NCBI GenBank assembly: GCA_018398815.1
Contig: CM031612.1
Location: 5,903,412-5,967,411 of the forward strand
Reading direction: 5' to 3'
DNA: 64,000 nt
Origin: Conus ventricosus
Lineage: Eukaryota; Mollusca; Gastropoda; Neogastropoda; Conidae
Shown here one piece after another: positions 21,691 to 34,068 of the stretch. The notes beneath the pieces are model-generated. The model searched no databases. It had not been told where the DNA came from and was given only the letters and a program-made list of their open reading frames with translations. Each line of letters opens with the position of its first letter. The first letter of the stretch is position 1. The position numbers were made by a program, and so were the translations under genes.

Positions 21691-22608
21691 GTTATAGAGA
21701 TATGAAACACTCGGCCTGCTCTGGGGAGCAAGGGGAGGAGGTAGCACCACAAAGGACACCACTGAAACACTCCAGTGGAGGCTCAGACAGTTGTCACGCA
21801 TGACAGTGCGTGTCGGGTGGCATCCCTACAGCCCATGGACATGGGGCGATATGATGATGAACCCTTGCAAGTAATTCACATGAGGAGTGCCAGGTCCAAA
21901 GAACAAATCTGACAGATACGTTGAGGGCAAGAATGCGCATCTCTAGGACCAAGGAAAAACTGAGAGTTAGTATCTGTGTAAATGAAAACTGAAGAGCTGT
22001 GTAGACCTGTAATTTTGTGCAATGTCCAGGTTGTTGGATATCAATCTTTCCTGGACACAGTCTGTCTGTCATTTATGATTGTGTGCCCAGTTGGAATAAG
22101 GTGCATGGTTTGTATTGTGCAAAAAGCCGTTTATTTCTGCATGTAAATTCTTCATTTTAAATACATGAGATGTCAAGTATCTTTTTTGTTTGAGTTTGTG
22201 TGAAACATACTTTTTTTTTTAAGGGTTGGATTCTGTAGCAGTTGTGCTTCCCTTTTGCTCGGTACACAATTGCAGCAAGATAATCAAACTCCCAATGGCA
22301 CACATATACACACTCTCTCTCAAACTTCACAAGTAGTGTGAATTGAAGATTATAAACAGTATGTGAGGTAAGTATGAGATGAAAAGTAATAGTGAGGCAT
22401 TCTTTCAAGCTTTTCAGACCAGGACCATCAAAATGCCATAGGTGGACTTTTCCACAAAACTTGTGAGGTGGTTTGCAGTTGGATCCAGCAATGGTGGGCA
22501 CTGTCAAATTTGCCAGAATGGCCAGTACTGAAGTATATCTAGCTGCTCTAAGTGTATGCTTTCCTGATAGAAGAATTTAATGCCTGGCTCACTCATCTGT
22601 TCTCCCGC
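21691..22608. other. No feature recognised
   Basis: Unique sequence, duplicated as part of the second block. ORFs of about 90-116 codons on the minus strand show no family resemblance I recognise. Confidence 0.4.
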
Positions 22609-22745
22609 CGTGTGTGTGTGCAAGTGTGTTTTTGTGTGTGTGTGCATGTGCATGTCTGTGTGTGTGTGTGTGTGAGTGTGTGTGTGTGTTCTGTATGTGT
22701 GAGCGTATGTGTGGGGTATGTTATGTGTGTGTGTGTGTGTGTGCG
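22609..22745. repeat. (TG)n microsatellite
   Basis: Imperfect GT/TG tract with GCATGTGCATG and GAGTG interruptions. Confidence 0.93.
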
Positions 22746-24725
22746 TACACAAAATCTTTATAAAAGTGTGACCCCACTTTGCCAGTATGTCTTGGCTTGT
22801 CAAAGTGGTAGATTTATTTCGCATGTAGAAGTAGAGCGAGTCACACAAAGCCACCATTGCGGCTACTATTCTGTGAGTGCCATTACCACTCATTTGCTTT
22901 CCTGTCTAGATTTTTTTTTCATCACTTTTTTTCCCCGCTTCACTTTTTTGTGTGGTATCAGCCACATTTGTTGTAATTTGCACTAAACCTGTATGAAATA
23001 TGTTTAAATTGTACAGGAAAACCGACCTGTCCCCATTCAATGGGATAACCCAACCAAGGATGTGTTCTGCTAACATGACAGAATGTCCCAAACAAAATAC
23101 ACGACAATGCGCAAAAACACTGAGAAGAACTATTCATTGTGTACTTCAAACATATACTGACAAGTTGCTGTCAACAAGTCCAATGTTGCATATACTCATT
23201 CTCAAATACATCCAAGGTGTTCAGGCATCACTTCCTTAAAACTGTTCCAACTTTTGTTCTGTTGTGAAAAATCTGCCACCACTACCACTAACACCAGCAT
23301 CAAACAACGGAAGATGCTAATACAGCACTTGATAACAGCAGCAGTTGAGGTACAATGAAAACTATAATTACTATAATTATAAGACAACAATATATTGCAA
23401 TGATGATAATAAATGATCATTGTGTGAATAATCTCACATGTAGCTGCAAACGACAAGCAGCTTTTGATTCAAAGTGAAATGTAAATGGAGAAATCATACT
23501 TTGTTCTTGGACAGAGGTACATTTAATCAAACAGCACACCCTTCAGAAAAGTCATCCTGGGTCACAAGATCTTGTATTGGTCATATGGCCAGCAAGAGTG
23601 AACTCGCATCAAACAGTGCACACCAAAATCTCTCCCGCCAGACTGCAGTGTGCAGTGATGTCGAGGCATCAAGATGGGCTTAATTCGTTCCCAGAATCTT
23701 TCCTGAGACTTGTGAGAGGGTTCACATGGCTGCTGAGCCTCACATGTGGCGCTGAGGTTCTGTGTCAGATCCATCTCAGAACAAAGTGAGTTCACACCCC
23801 TTTCTATCAGGGATAACCATTCCTCCACCTAGAAATTTCATGGGTATGGGTTTAACTCGAATGAGTTTTTTCTTTTTGTAATCAAATGCTGAAAGTCACA
23901 CTAAACTTGTTTTTGTGGACACTTTACTCTCAGACGAGTATTTCTTTGCAAGAAGATGAAGTGTTCGAAGGAGCGTACTCCTTGGTTACTGGTTACAGTC
24001 ATTTAGTGCAAAGGAACTGAGGTGTGTCTTCATTCTTCGACGACTCGCCAACTGACCAGCTCTGGTGGCTAATGGCAGGAAAGTCAAGGTTTGCCAGTCT
24101 GATGGAATTAACCGAGTTTTGTTTAAACTACCAACCTCCACTGCCAATTATCTGTACCTGATAAAACTTCAGAGACATAATATGACATGTATTATCATCC
24201 TTTTCATTATTGGTCTTTTTGATCGTTTTGTCAGTAGGGTACTGTATTCCCATTTCCATGGAATCTAAAACGCTGCTAGATGCATATTTCTGTTACTGCC
24301 AATGGAAACAAATGAATCTGTGGCAGTTACAAAAGGCTGAAGGGAGTTATACAACTAGGAATGGTGTGAAACATCCAATAAAGATTTTCCTATCAAAAGA
24401 CTGCATCCCTGTCATTTTTTTTTTTGTTTAATAGGAAATGATTTTTTTAAAAATATCTATACACTATATGTACTTCCAAACACAGCCCATCTTCCCCCTT
24501 CAAAGGTCTTTTTTGTGGGGTGGGGGGATGGCATTCTGTTTTTGTATTTCAAGATTTACCTTTCAACAAAGATTCAATCCCTTTACAGACAAGTTTGGTT
24601 TTTTGTTTGTTTACATACAGAAGGCAAAATACAAATAAACACACAAAACAAGGGTGTCAAGTGATGGAGATTTATGAACAATACAAAACAGACTAATACA
24701 TTGTTGAGAAATGCCTTTTTCAGAC
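22746..24725. other. No feature recognised
   Basis: AT-rich unique sequence. Short ORFs on both strands (for example 23562-23828) have no recognisable motif or splice context. Confidence 0.4.
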
Positions 24726-24902
24726 GTTGCAAATGGCAGACTACAATGCCCCAAACAATATTCCCCTGTTAGCAGTCGGCATGAGACGGACGATGTCTGC
24801 TCACAGTTTTAGCCCGGTGCTCACTCTCCCCCTTGCCCCATTTTCTCGCTGTCGGCTGTCAGGGGAATAATATGTTGTGCATCCTTGTCCGACACTTGCA
24901 AC
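24726..24902. repeat. 177-bp imperfect inverted repeat
   Basis: The left arm 24726-24780 (GTTGCAAATGGCAGAC ... ATTCCCCTGTTAGC) matches the reverse complement of 24852-24902 (GTTGCAAGTGTCGGAC ... ATTCCCCTGACAGC) at roughly three quarters of positions. The loop is about 70 bp. No ORF. It could be a foldback MITE or a structured RNA. Confidence 0.7.
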
Positions 24903-26066
24903 ATATAAAGATGACATATTTGTCAAAAATGTACTTGCCTGCTTTGTAGTTTACATGAAATCTACCTTACTTTAAACTTTGTTCTTGTGTGTTAACTCGT
25001 AATTTGTCTTGATTTCTTTGTCTTTGTGTATACCTATTTCCAAACAAAGGCTAATTCAAACACCCCATTCTCATGCATTTGTAAAAGTTTACTAAGCCGT
25101 GTTTCATTGCACAGTCGTATTCCTGTGAAATTGTGTGGCCAAGGCAGAACACTTGGATCAATCCTTGTGCATCCAAAAGAGAAACTCCCAGATGCTAATC
25201 ATACAACACTGCAGACACACCTCTGAAGCAAACACACATGGCATACTCCATGGCATACTCAACGGGCAGATGAAAGTATGTCCAAACAGGGAACAAATAT
25301 TACTGTATTTTTCAAAACAAGCTTTCAATGAATTGGAACACAGACAATTCTCACTGCCATTTAATGAGAACAGATCATCAGCACAGCAGTCATATACACC
25401 TTCATTACAAATAATTGTCACTGTATCGAAATCTGATAGGGTCCCTCCCTCACTCAGGTCACTGTCTCCTGACAATTCCTTTTGAATGGTAACATTCTTA
25501 GATCAGCAGTAGTTACTACACAACTCCTATCAAGAACAAAGACAAATGCAAAGCAGTACAGAAGGAACGGGTAACGAAAACTGACGATAATAAAAATCTG
25601 ATCCCGTAATCTGTTTAATATCTCTTGCACATCATAATGCCAGACTTGCAGAAAACCCCCCAGATAGTTACAGTAAACCATGAAGAAATGATATATTGCA
25701 GCACCACAAGAAGACTTGTTTACAACTGAAACTCAAATCAGAAAAGAAATCACTGAAAAATTGATGTAACACGAGTAAGTTGTTTTTGTCATTGATTTAG
25801 TTTTGTAAAGGGGTAGCTGAAAACAGCCTGTTGATGATGCTTTTAGATTCTAAAACACCAGTAATTAAAATTTTCCCTTCTAAATAACTTGTGCAAACTT
25901 TCCAATGCTTTATGTGTTATACCAGTGTAGTTTATCTGATGTGTGTCATGAACTTACTATACTTTGTCAATAAGTCAAATGGGTGAAGAAAAATACCTTT
26001 CTGGAAAATGCTTTGAGAGTAGAAAGTGATGGTGCTCATGCCACTTGTCAGGCCTTCAATACATCA
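24903..26066. other. No feature recognised
   Basis: AT-rich unique sequence. A 105-codon minus-strand ORF at 25158-25475 begins MSGDSDLSEGGTLSDFD, an acidic start of a kind seen in some transposases, but nothing else supports it. Confidence 0.3.
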
Positions 26067-26290
26067 GTGAAGATGAAAACCATCGGATCCACAAATCACT
26101 CCTTACAGTGCTAAGCAAGTAGTGAAGATGAAAACCATCGGATCCACAAATCACTCCTTACAGTGCTAAGCAAGTCAGTGAAGATGAAAACCATCAGATC
26201 CACAAATCCAACTCCTTACAGCGCTAAGCAAGTCATGAAGATGAAAACCATCAGATCCACAAATCCAACTCCTTACAGTGCTAAGCAAGG
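26067..26290. repeat. 55-58-bp tandem repeat, four copies
   Basis: GTGAAGATGAAAACCATCGG recurs at 26067, 26122, 26178 and (variant) 26235. Each copy ends ACAGTGCTAAGCAAG. Confidence 0.94.
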
Positions 26291-28518
26291 TTAATCTTTT
26301 CTTCTTTTAAAGTTCTTACAAAGTCTTCACTGACTAGTGAAAATCTAAAGAATTCTTTTCATGAATATTTCATAGCAAATATATTTGTACTTCTTTAACC
26401 AGACAAAGATCTGTTTATGCTTCCTCTATCCTGATGAAGCGTACATTTTTGGTGAAATTTTGAAGGGATCTTTCTTTCTCCCTGAACATTTCAGGAGTAC
26501 AGAGAGAATGTGGTTTTGTTTTGTCAAACATGAACACGCATTCTGTAAAAAAAAATGAACCTTGTCATACGTTGGACCTGCTGTGTGCTGTGGTCACCTT
26601 CCTGGATTCTTTCCAACTGTTCATCACTGCTCTACAGCCTTAACAATCCATCCATCCTACATATGCTGAACCATACATTTTGTTATGTCATGCATACTCA
26701 ATGTACATCTGATCATAAATTAAAAGACTGGTTTGTGATGAGGTGTCGTTTGCTGCCCAGAAGACCAGAGGAGTTAAGGTGGGGAGGAGCGTGGAGGAGG
26801 GAAGAAGCAAGCGGTGTGTGTGTGTGGGGGGGGGGGGGGGGGGGGGGTAGAGATGAAGGGAGGTAGTGGAAGTCGTGGGGGTGGGGTGGACTGGGTGGTT
26901 GATAATACAGCATCACAGTGTTTGTACACACTAAAAGAGTTTGTAAAATATTTTGGCTTTCAGTTTGTGTGATTATCATGGCGCCAGAAGAACAGGGTCT
27001 ACATCGGTTCAATCGAGAAAGATGAGCTGACCGGTGTAAACACACCTACACACAACTCCATTACCCCCCCCCCCCCCAAACACCCCCCCACCCCCCCAGT
27101 CTAACAGACAGGTACTTCATGGAGAACCGAGGACACTAATGGGAAGAAATCCACAGACTGACACCACCACCATCCCTCTACCAACACTGCAAGTCGACGA
27201 CGAGTTCTTTGAAAGACATGCAGCCCATGTGGAAAACCGTCCTTGGTCCCGACACTATCACTGTAGTTTGTGACCCAGCTGATGATCACAGCGACTCATT
27301 CCAGACTGCCCAGTTGGTTTGGAAACCCTGGGTACACAGGCCATCTCACAGTGAAAGCAGGTTGACAGTCCGCACTAGGCACACACTACAAAGGCCTTTG
27401 GGGGAGAGTGTAGACCTCTGCCAAGGTTAAATGAAACTTGAAGCAACCCTTTGCCTCAGTTCATGAGTTAAAAAGCAAAATTCTTTTCCACAAGGGAGAG
27501 TATTTGTTTGTATAGGATGGAAAGGAGGTACTCCAGAGTATTCTTTTCCCAAAATAAAGAGAGAGGGAGGGGAAACAAAGCAAAAACACAAAATCATATT
27601 CATATTAGTTATGATTGTTATTATTATTATCATTGCTATTATTACTATTACTATCTTTAGGACTACTTATAGTATTGGAAGTTAAATACAATTCAGAAAT
27701 TGAATATACTTTGTAAATTATTACAAATTCAAAACAATGAGATCACAGCGTCCTTTGCTGAATGGAAACGTGATAATAACCTTGATAATGATGTCAAACC
27801 CGATCCAGTCTGGGGTCTGCCCTTGAGGATGTAGTGGCAGATACAGACTGAAAGACTACCTCCTGATCCACTTCATCTTGCTGAACAAACCGGATCCCCT
27901 GTTCCACATTGATCCAAAGTAGCGTTCACCTGTTTTCTTGATTTATTTCATTATTTATTTATTTTTCTTTTGAAGTCTGAACTCTAACAAAACCTGATAT
28001 ATTTCGGTCTTGTTCACTTCATTTTTTTTCTTGATCTGAACTTTCCCTATTTCTGTTATAAAATTTCATTCACTGAACCTTTAATCAAATGTTGAAAAAA
28101 TTCCCAAATTTCCTGTGATGCCATCATCTACCACAAAGTACAAAATTTCAAAAATGAGACTTTCAGATTTAATACTGTGTTTGTTTTCACTCCCTAAAGT
28201 ATTAAACAAAAAAACATCGACATCCTAAAAGTTTCTTTTGTATTTCAGCATTGATGTTCTTTCCACAATACCACTCATGAACCCGTGAACAGTGAAGTTC
28301 TTGTAGACCTCGTGTCTTGTCCACAAATGACAGAACAGCTCTTCTTCCTTGTTGACTGACAGTGCTGTTTAATTCTGAACAACAACAAAATGCCTTAACC
28401 CCAGAACGTCAGAGAGCTGGTCACGGTAAACCTCCTTGGACAACTCTGTAGCAAGCAATTCCAGCATGTGCCATTTCATGACAGAGCTGTTCATAGACAG
28501 TAAGAATGGATAGCAGCT
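26291..28518. other. No gene recognised; G and C homopolymers
   Basis: Unique AT-rich sequence with a G run at 26826-26847 and C runs at 27064-27078 and nearby. An ORF at 27209-27430 has no recognisable domain. Confidence 0.4.
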
Positions 28519-28680
28519 TCCCCAAAGATGGAGTATGGTTGCCTTAATGGCAGGATAAAAAAACGGTCACACACACAACAAAACTCCACTCCCTTCGTTG
28601 GATAGATGGGATTATACTTGCCTGTCCATATAGAGAGTGTCCGCAGGAGTATCAGCCTGCGTACGCAGAAGAAGAAGAAG
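28519..28680 (+). mobile_element. SINE 3'-end fragment with (GAA)n tail
   Basis: Shared SINE module: GGAGTATGGTTGCCTTAATG, CGGTCACACACACAA, GTGTCCGCAGGAGTATCAGC and GCGTACGCAG, followed by GAAGAAGAAGA. Confidence 0.85.
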
Positions 28681-29617
28681 ATATGAGCAGAAACTTAATG
28701 GTAACAATCATCGTCATCAACACTGTGCTGGCTATGCTCAAACACTTCTTTTCTTTGACTGAACAAAACTACAACAGCTCAGCAGTGATGCAAGCAGCCG
28801 TGGAATAGGCACTGCTCTTCTATGAACATGACATAGTGTGAAGATCAGTGGGTGACTGTTGCTTATACTTACCTATGGAGTGTGTCTCTGCTGGACTGAA
28901 AAAGGACAGGCTGGCAGAATTTGTGCATGCCATAAATTCTGAAGGTGTTGACAGGGCTGCCAATGTTTACCCAGAAACTGACCATAAACTCCCGATCGCT
29001 TTGATCGCCATGAAGAACTTCTATGGAACGCCCCGTTCACTATCAGTGCCTGCTTAGAGGAATGGAACTATTGAATCCCAGCCTTTTCTCTCCTGTGAAG
29101 CAGCCATCAGATCTCCATGTGTTTATTGTAGAAAGTTGATGGACCCGCTGTCCACACCATTCAGATCTTTATACAGATAATAAATGCTAAAAGACAGAGC
29201 ACAACCATCTCCATGACCAAGAAACACAGAACCACGCAGAATACCCACGCTGAACTTCACAATCAAGACCTAAACATTTCAACAAAATCAAACATGACCG
29301 GTTCATGCACATTTGTTGTTTGTTTGTGTTTTTTGGCGAGTCCCAAAATGACTTGCAGTCACTGCAGAACTGAAACTGATGGTAAATACAAAACGTAGAT
29401 TGGAAAGAGAACACCAGAACCAAACGAGCAAAGATCCTCTATGCTGGGAGGTACCACAAAACTCACAGCAAAGCACACAGCTATTTCACAAGCACGTCAC
29501 AACAGGAATCGGTCACAACTTATGTAATAACTGTAATTGGGGGGTGGGGGGGTGAGGGAGAAGATTTAACCAAACAAGCAATCGTCAAGATTTTGCGAAT
29601 TTTCAGTGACTAGAACC
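28681..29617. other. No feature recognised
   Basis: Unique sequence. The ORF at 28848-29057 (MGDCCLYLPMECVSAGL ...) has no known motif, splice context or neighbouring gene. Confidence 0.35.
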
Positions 29618-29790
29618 CCCCCCCTCCCTCCATGCTCTTCCCTACTCCCCCCCCCCCCCCCCTCCATGCTCTTCCCCTACTCCCCCCCCCCCCCCCCCCC
29701 CCCCCCCAAAACGAAAAGAAATAACAGCTACCCCTCCAATACGTTACAACAACAACAACAACAAAATATATATATATATATAAACCCAAC
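29618..29790. repeat. Poly-C tracts, (CAA)n and (TA)n
   Basis: C runs with CTCCATGCTCTTCCC spacers at 29618-29707, then AACAACAACAACAACA and a TATATATATATA block to about 29782. Confidence 0.9.
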
Positions 29791-30106
29791 AGCAGCAAGC
29801 ATCAACAGTAAAAACCCAGCACCTACTGGGACTGACCATCACAGCAGGAAAAAAAAAGAAACAAACAAACAAAAAATCCCACAAAAAAAGCAACAACAAA
29901 AAACCATCCTGCTTACAGTCCATCTGGCTGCCCATCCTGTCCGAGGGTGGCAGCCGTCTCTAGCAGGCATGAAGAGTTCCACTGTCCACTTAGTTCTGGC
30001 ACAGACAACATCCTGAAGAGGGAGGCATCATCCACCCAAGCTCTGGAAAGATTCTGCTTTGCTGAGGTGTCCATGCTGTGGCGCCAATCGGGGAGGGGGG
30101 GGGTGG

Positions 30107-30510
30107 GGTGGTGATGTGACGGGGAAATTCCCATTGAGTGAAACTACGACAGGAAAATTCACATTGGGTGAAATTTTGATAGAAAAATTCACTCCAGTGA
30201 AACTGACGGAGAAAATTCACACAGAGTGAAACTGTGATTGGAAAATTTACATTGAATGAAATCATGTTGAAAATTCACTTTGAGTGAAACTGTGATGGTG
30301 AAAATTCACACTGATTGAAACTGTGATGGGAAAATTCACATTGACTGAAACTGTGATGGTAAAATTCATATTGACTGAAAATGTGACGGTAAGATAGGAA
30401 AATTCATATTGAGAGAAACTGTGACAGGAAAATTAACATTGTGTGAAACTGTGATGGGGAAAATTTACATTGAGTGAAACTGCGATGGGGAAAATTGACA
30501 CTGAGCATGC
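30107..30510. repeat. 30-bp minisatellite
   Basis: About thirteen copies carrying GGAAAATTCACATTGAGTGA and AACTGTGATGG, with moderate divergence. Confidence 0.94.
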
Positions 30511-30749
30511 ATCACGGACAAGACAGAGGACGAGCTTAAGGTAGTGTGAATGAGGAGTTAACACACAGTGTTCAGTTTGAAAAAAGGGAGGGAAGGGCAA
30601 GCTGGAGGAAGAGAGGACGGGGGAAGAAGGGGCAGGGGGAGGGGGTGGTGGGAGAGGCAAGGAGGGAGAATGATAACTTGTATAGACTAGATGGGCTGAG
30701 CATGGTCAAGAGCAAGTGGTACCTTTTGTCTTCCAGTGAAAATGTCACG

Positions 30750-32117
30750 CAGCCTATCCTACACTATAGGCACATTCTATAAACTGCCACTCTGATGACG
30801 TATCCTACACTATAGGCACATTCTATAAACTGCCACTCTGATGACGTATCCTACACTATAGGCACATTCTATAAACTGCCACTCTGATGACGTATCCTAC
30901 ACTATAGGCACATTCTATAAACTGCCACTCTGATGACGTATCCTACACTATAGGCACATTCTATAAACTGCCACTCTGATGACGTATCCTACACTATAGG
31001 CACATTCTAAACTGCCACTCTGATGACGTATCCTACACTATAGGCACATTCTAAACTGCCACTCTGATGACGTATCCTACACTATAGGCGCATTCGATAA
31101 ACTGCCACTCTGATGACGCATCCTACACTATAGGCACATTCTAAACTGCCACTCTGATGACGTATCCTACACTATAGGCACATTCTATAAACTGCCACTC
31201 TGATGACGTATCCTACACTATAGGCACATTCTAAACTGCCACTCTGATGACGTATCCTACACTATAGGCACATTCTAAACTGCCACTCTGATGACGTATC
31301 CTACACTACATGCACATTCTATAAACTGACACTCTGATGACGTATCCTACACTATAGGCACATTCTATAAACTGCCACTCTGATGACGTATCCTACACTA
31401 TAGGCACATTCTATAAACTGCCACTCTGATGACGTATCCTACACTATAGGCACATTCTATAAACTGCCACTCTGATGACGTATCCTACACTATAGGCACA
31501 TTCTATAAACTGCCACTCTGATGACGTATCCTACACTATAGGCGCATTCTATAAACTGCCACTCTGATGACGTATCCTACACTATAGGCACATTCTATAA
31601 ACTGCCACTCTGATGACGCATCCTACACTATAGGCACATTCTATAAACTGCCACTCTGATGACGTATCCTACACTATAGGCACATTCTAAACTGCCACTC
31701 TGATGACGTATCCTACACTATAAGCACATTCTAAACTGCCACTCTGATGACGTATCCTACACTACAGGCACATTCTATAAACTGCCACTCTGATGACGTA
31801 TCCTACACTATAGGCACATTCTATAAACTGCCACTCTGATGACGTATCCTACACTATAGGCACATTCTAAACTGCCACTCTGATGAGTATCCTACACTAT
31901 AGGCGCATTCTAAACTGCACTCTGATGACGTATCCTACACTATAGGCACATTCTAACTGCCACTCTGATGACGTATCCTACACTATAGGCACATTCTAAA
32001 CTGCCACTCTGATGACGTATCCTACACTATATGCACATTCTATAAACTGCCACTCTGATGACGGACCTAAACTATATGCACATTCTAAACTGCCACTCTG
32101 ATGACGTATCCTACACT
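30750..32117. repeat. 46/42-bp minisatellite
   Basis: About thirty copies. The 46-bp unit contains CCTACACTATAGGCACATTC and TATAAACTGCCACTCTGATG; the 42-bp form lacks one TATA step. Most units carry TGATGACGTATCC, a CRE-like TGACGTA word. Confidence 0.97.
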
Positions 32118-32759
32118 TGATCAAAGGTCTGATGTGAGGGGGGGGGGGGGGGGGGGGGGGGGGGTAGGTGTTTTCTTTCATGAGTTTTTGAGCAAAAATG
32201 AAAACTTCTCGTCTATGAAACCAGTCTTGTGTTTCCCCGTCAGGACTAGCTGAGCAAGAGTTGCCACTCATGGGCTATGGAAAGGATGTCATTTCAAATT
32301 GCACAACATTTAATGCTTCCACAATGGACAATCATCAGCAACTCCAATCACCCCCCCTACCCCCACCTCCCCGCAACACAGAAAATCACACAACACAAGT
32401 TGTCTGCTGTCAGGCCAAGAGCATATCCCAAATGCTGCGCCTTATGAAACAGATTTCAATAAACATGAAAATGAGGATTTATCATTACACCATCCAGCAT
32501 CTAAAAAATAAAAAAAAAAGATGTGTCAGTTTAGGTTTAAGAGGTGTCCATACTCATGATATGGCCAGGGAGGATAACCATCCCAGAAAAATGGCAGAAA
32601 GGGACCGAACACTGTCTGAGAATGAGGGGGGGGGGGGGGGGGGGTAAACTTAAAATGACACAGAAATCCCCAGAACAATAACACATCAAGGAAGGCAGCA
32701 ATGACCAACAGACCGAGCTGGACATACAACAGACCAAGCTCACAACCTTCTTCATTAGG
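32118..32759. other. G runs and unique sequence
   Basis: A G run at 32139-32164 directly follows the minisatellite, and another lies at 32627-32644. No gene seen. Confidence 0.5.
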
Positions 32760-32880
32760 TCAGACAAGTTCTCTATCCATCGCAAGTTCTCTATCCATCG
32801 AAGTCAGACAAGTTCTCTATCCATCGAGTCAGACAAGTTCTCTATCCATCGAGTCAGACAAGTTCTCTATCCATCGATCT
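32760..32880. repeat. Short tandem repeat, 18-26-bp units
   Basis: Five copies of AAGTTCTCTATCCATCG, mostly preceded by TCAGAC. Confidence 0.93.
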
Positions 32881-33315
32881 AATCAGGCACCCTAACATGA
32901 ACATGGGAAGAGACATCCAAAATTACCTTCCCCCTAAGAAAAAAAAACAACCTTCAAAACAAAACAAACAAAAAGCAAAAAAGAAAGTAAAAATACAGAA
33001 GAAAAAAAAAAGTGTGAAAAATCCATACAGGATGGCAAAATCATTAAAATAAAAAAAATCCATACAATTAAAAAATGATGGCACCCCAAAAGATTGGTTT
33101 GGTGAGAACCGGGCCTTGGAATCTGCAAAGAATTTTCCGGCATCTTCCATCAAGTTAAATTCTGTGACTGGGTGAATTCCTGACCAGAAGCTTCAGACAG
33201 CTTCTCTTTAAAAACATACAGAGATCATGGGGCAAGTTAAGTATATATGCCAAGCAGCAAGCCAATACATGCATCCACAGATAACAACCTCTCCATATGC
33301 TCAGTAACCCTTTAT

Positions 33316-33717
33316 TCTTTTCTTTCTGCGTACGCAGCTGATACTCTGCGGACACTCCCTGTATAGAATGGCAGTGGAGTTTTGTGTGTATGACCCTTTT
33401 TATCCCGCCATTAAGGACAGCCATTACTCCATCTTCGGGGAAGGTGCATGCTATGTGTCACGTGTCATCCATACCAACGGCCAAAACTGGCCTTCTCTTC
33501 CGAAAGTTGGTGATGGGATTTTACGTGTGTACAAGATGTATGCGTGCGTTCCTACACACGGAACCTCGGTTTTATAGTCTCATTCGAAGGACTATATGGG
33601 GAATGGAGTCAGAACCAATGTTAACTCCGAGGGAAAAATGCCCCTATACCGAAATTCGAACCGCAACCCTAGGATCAACGAGTCGGCGCTCTACCAACAT
33701 GAGCTATCCGGCCCCTT
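33316..33717 (-). mobile_element. Full-length tRNA-headed SINE
   Basis: On the minus strand it starts with a tRNA-like head (B box as GGTTCGAATTTC, 33662-33651). The body has CATTGGTTCTGACTCCATTC, and it ends in the shared AATGGCGGGATAAAAAGG to CTGCGTACGCAG module and an A/G-rich tail. Flanking near-identical sequences AGTAACCCTTTAT (33303-33315) and AGTAACCTTTAT (33718-33729) look like the target-site duplication. Confidence 0.9.
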
Positions 33718-33964
33718 AGTAACCTTTATCAGTTTGGACCTTTTGGTGCAAACATTTTTCAACAGAATACAGTTATGACAGATCACCGATCATATCATAA
33801 AATCACTCATGAAAATACAAAGCTACCAATGCCTCAAAAGCACAAAGTGCAGGATTTGGGCATTTTAAGTGCAGATTTCCAAATTTAAGCAAAGCACTCA
33901 TATGCGATATCACCGAAGCTGTAATGGTTTTTTCTGGTGCTGGTGTCCTCTTTGAAACTGTCTC

Positions 33965-34068
33965 TGTGCATCCTCAATGTCTTAACGTCTGACAAGACAC
34001 ACTCAATAGTACATTCTGTGCATCCTCAATGTCTTAACGTCTGACAAGACACACTCAATAGTACATTC
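33965..34068. repeat. 52-bp tandem duplication
   Basis: TGTGCATCCTCAATGTCTTA occurs at 33965 and 34017; the two copies are identical to the eye. Confidence 0.95.

Larger units (their letters stand above)
16228..24178 (+). repeat. First copy of an 8-kb duplicated block
   Basis: The whole interval is repeated in the same order and orientation at 55994-64000. Differences are mostly single-base insertions and deletions. This copy reads better in the exons and is probably the more accurate one. Confidence 0.95.

Noticed and set aside
25158..25475. Transposase-like ORF starting MSGDSDLSEGG
   Set aside because: Only the acidic start is suggestive. The rest is Cys-rich without motifs, and no terminal repeats were found.
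28848..29057. Small gene of 69 codons
   Set aside because: No splice signals, conserved motif or neighbouring exons; length is within chance expectation.
30750..32117. CTGATGA in each 46-bp unit as a satellite-encoded hammerhead
   Set aside because: No GAAA and no pairing stem II follow in the unit, so the core cannot form.
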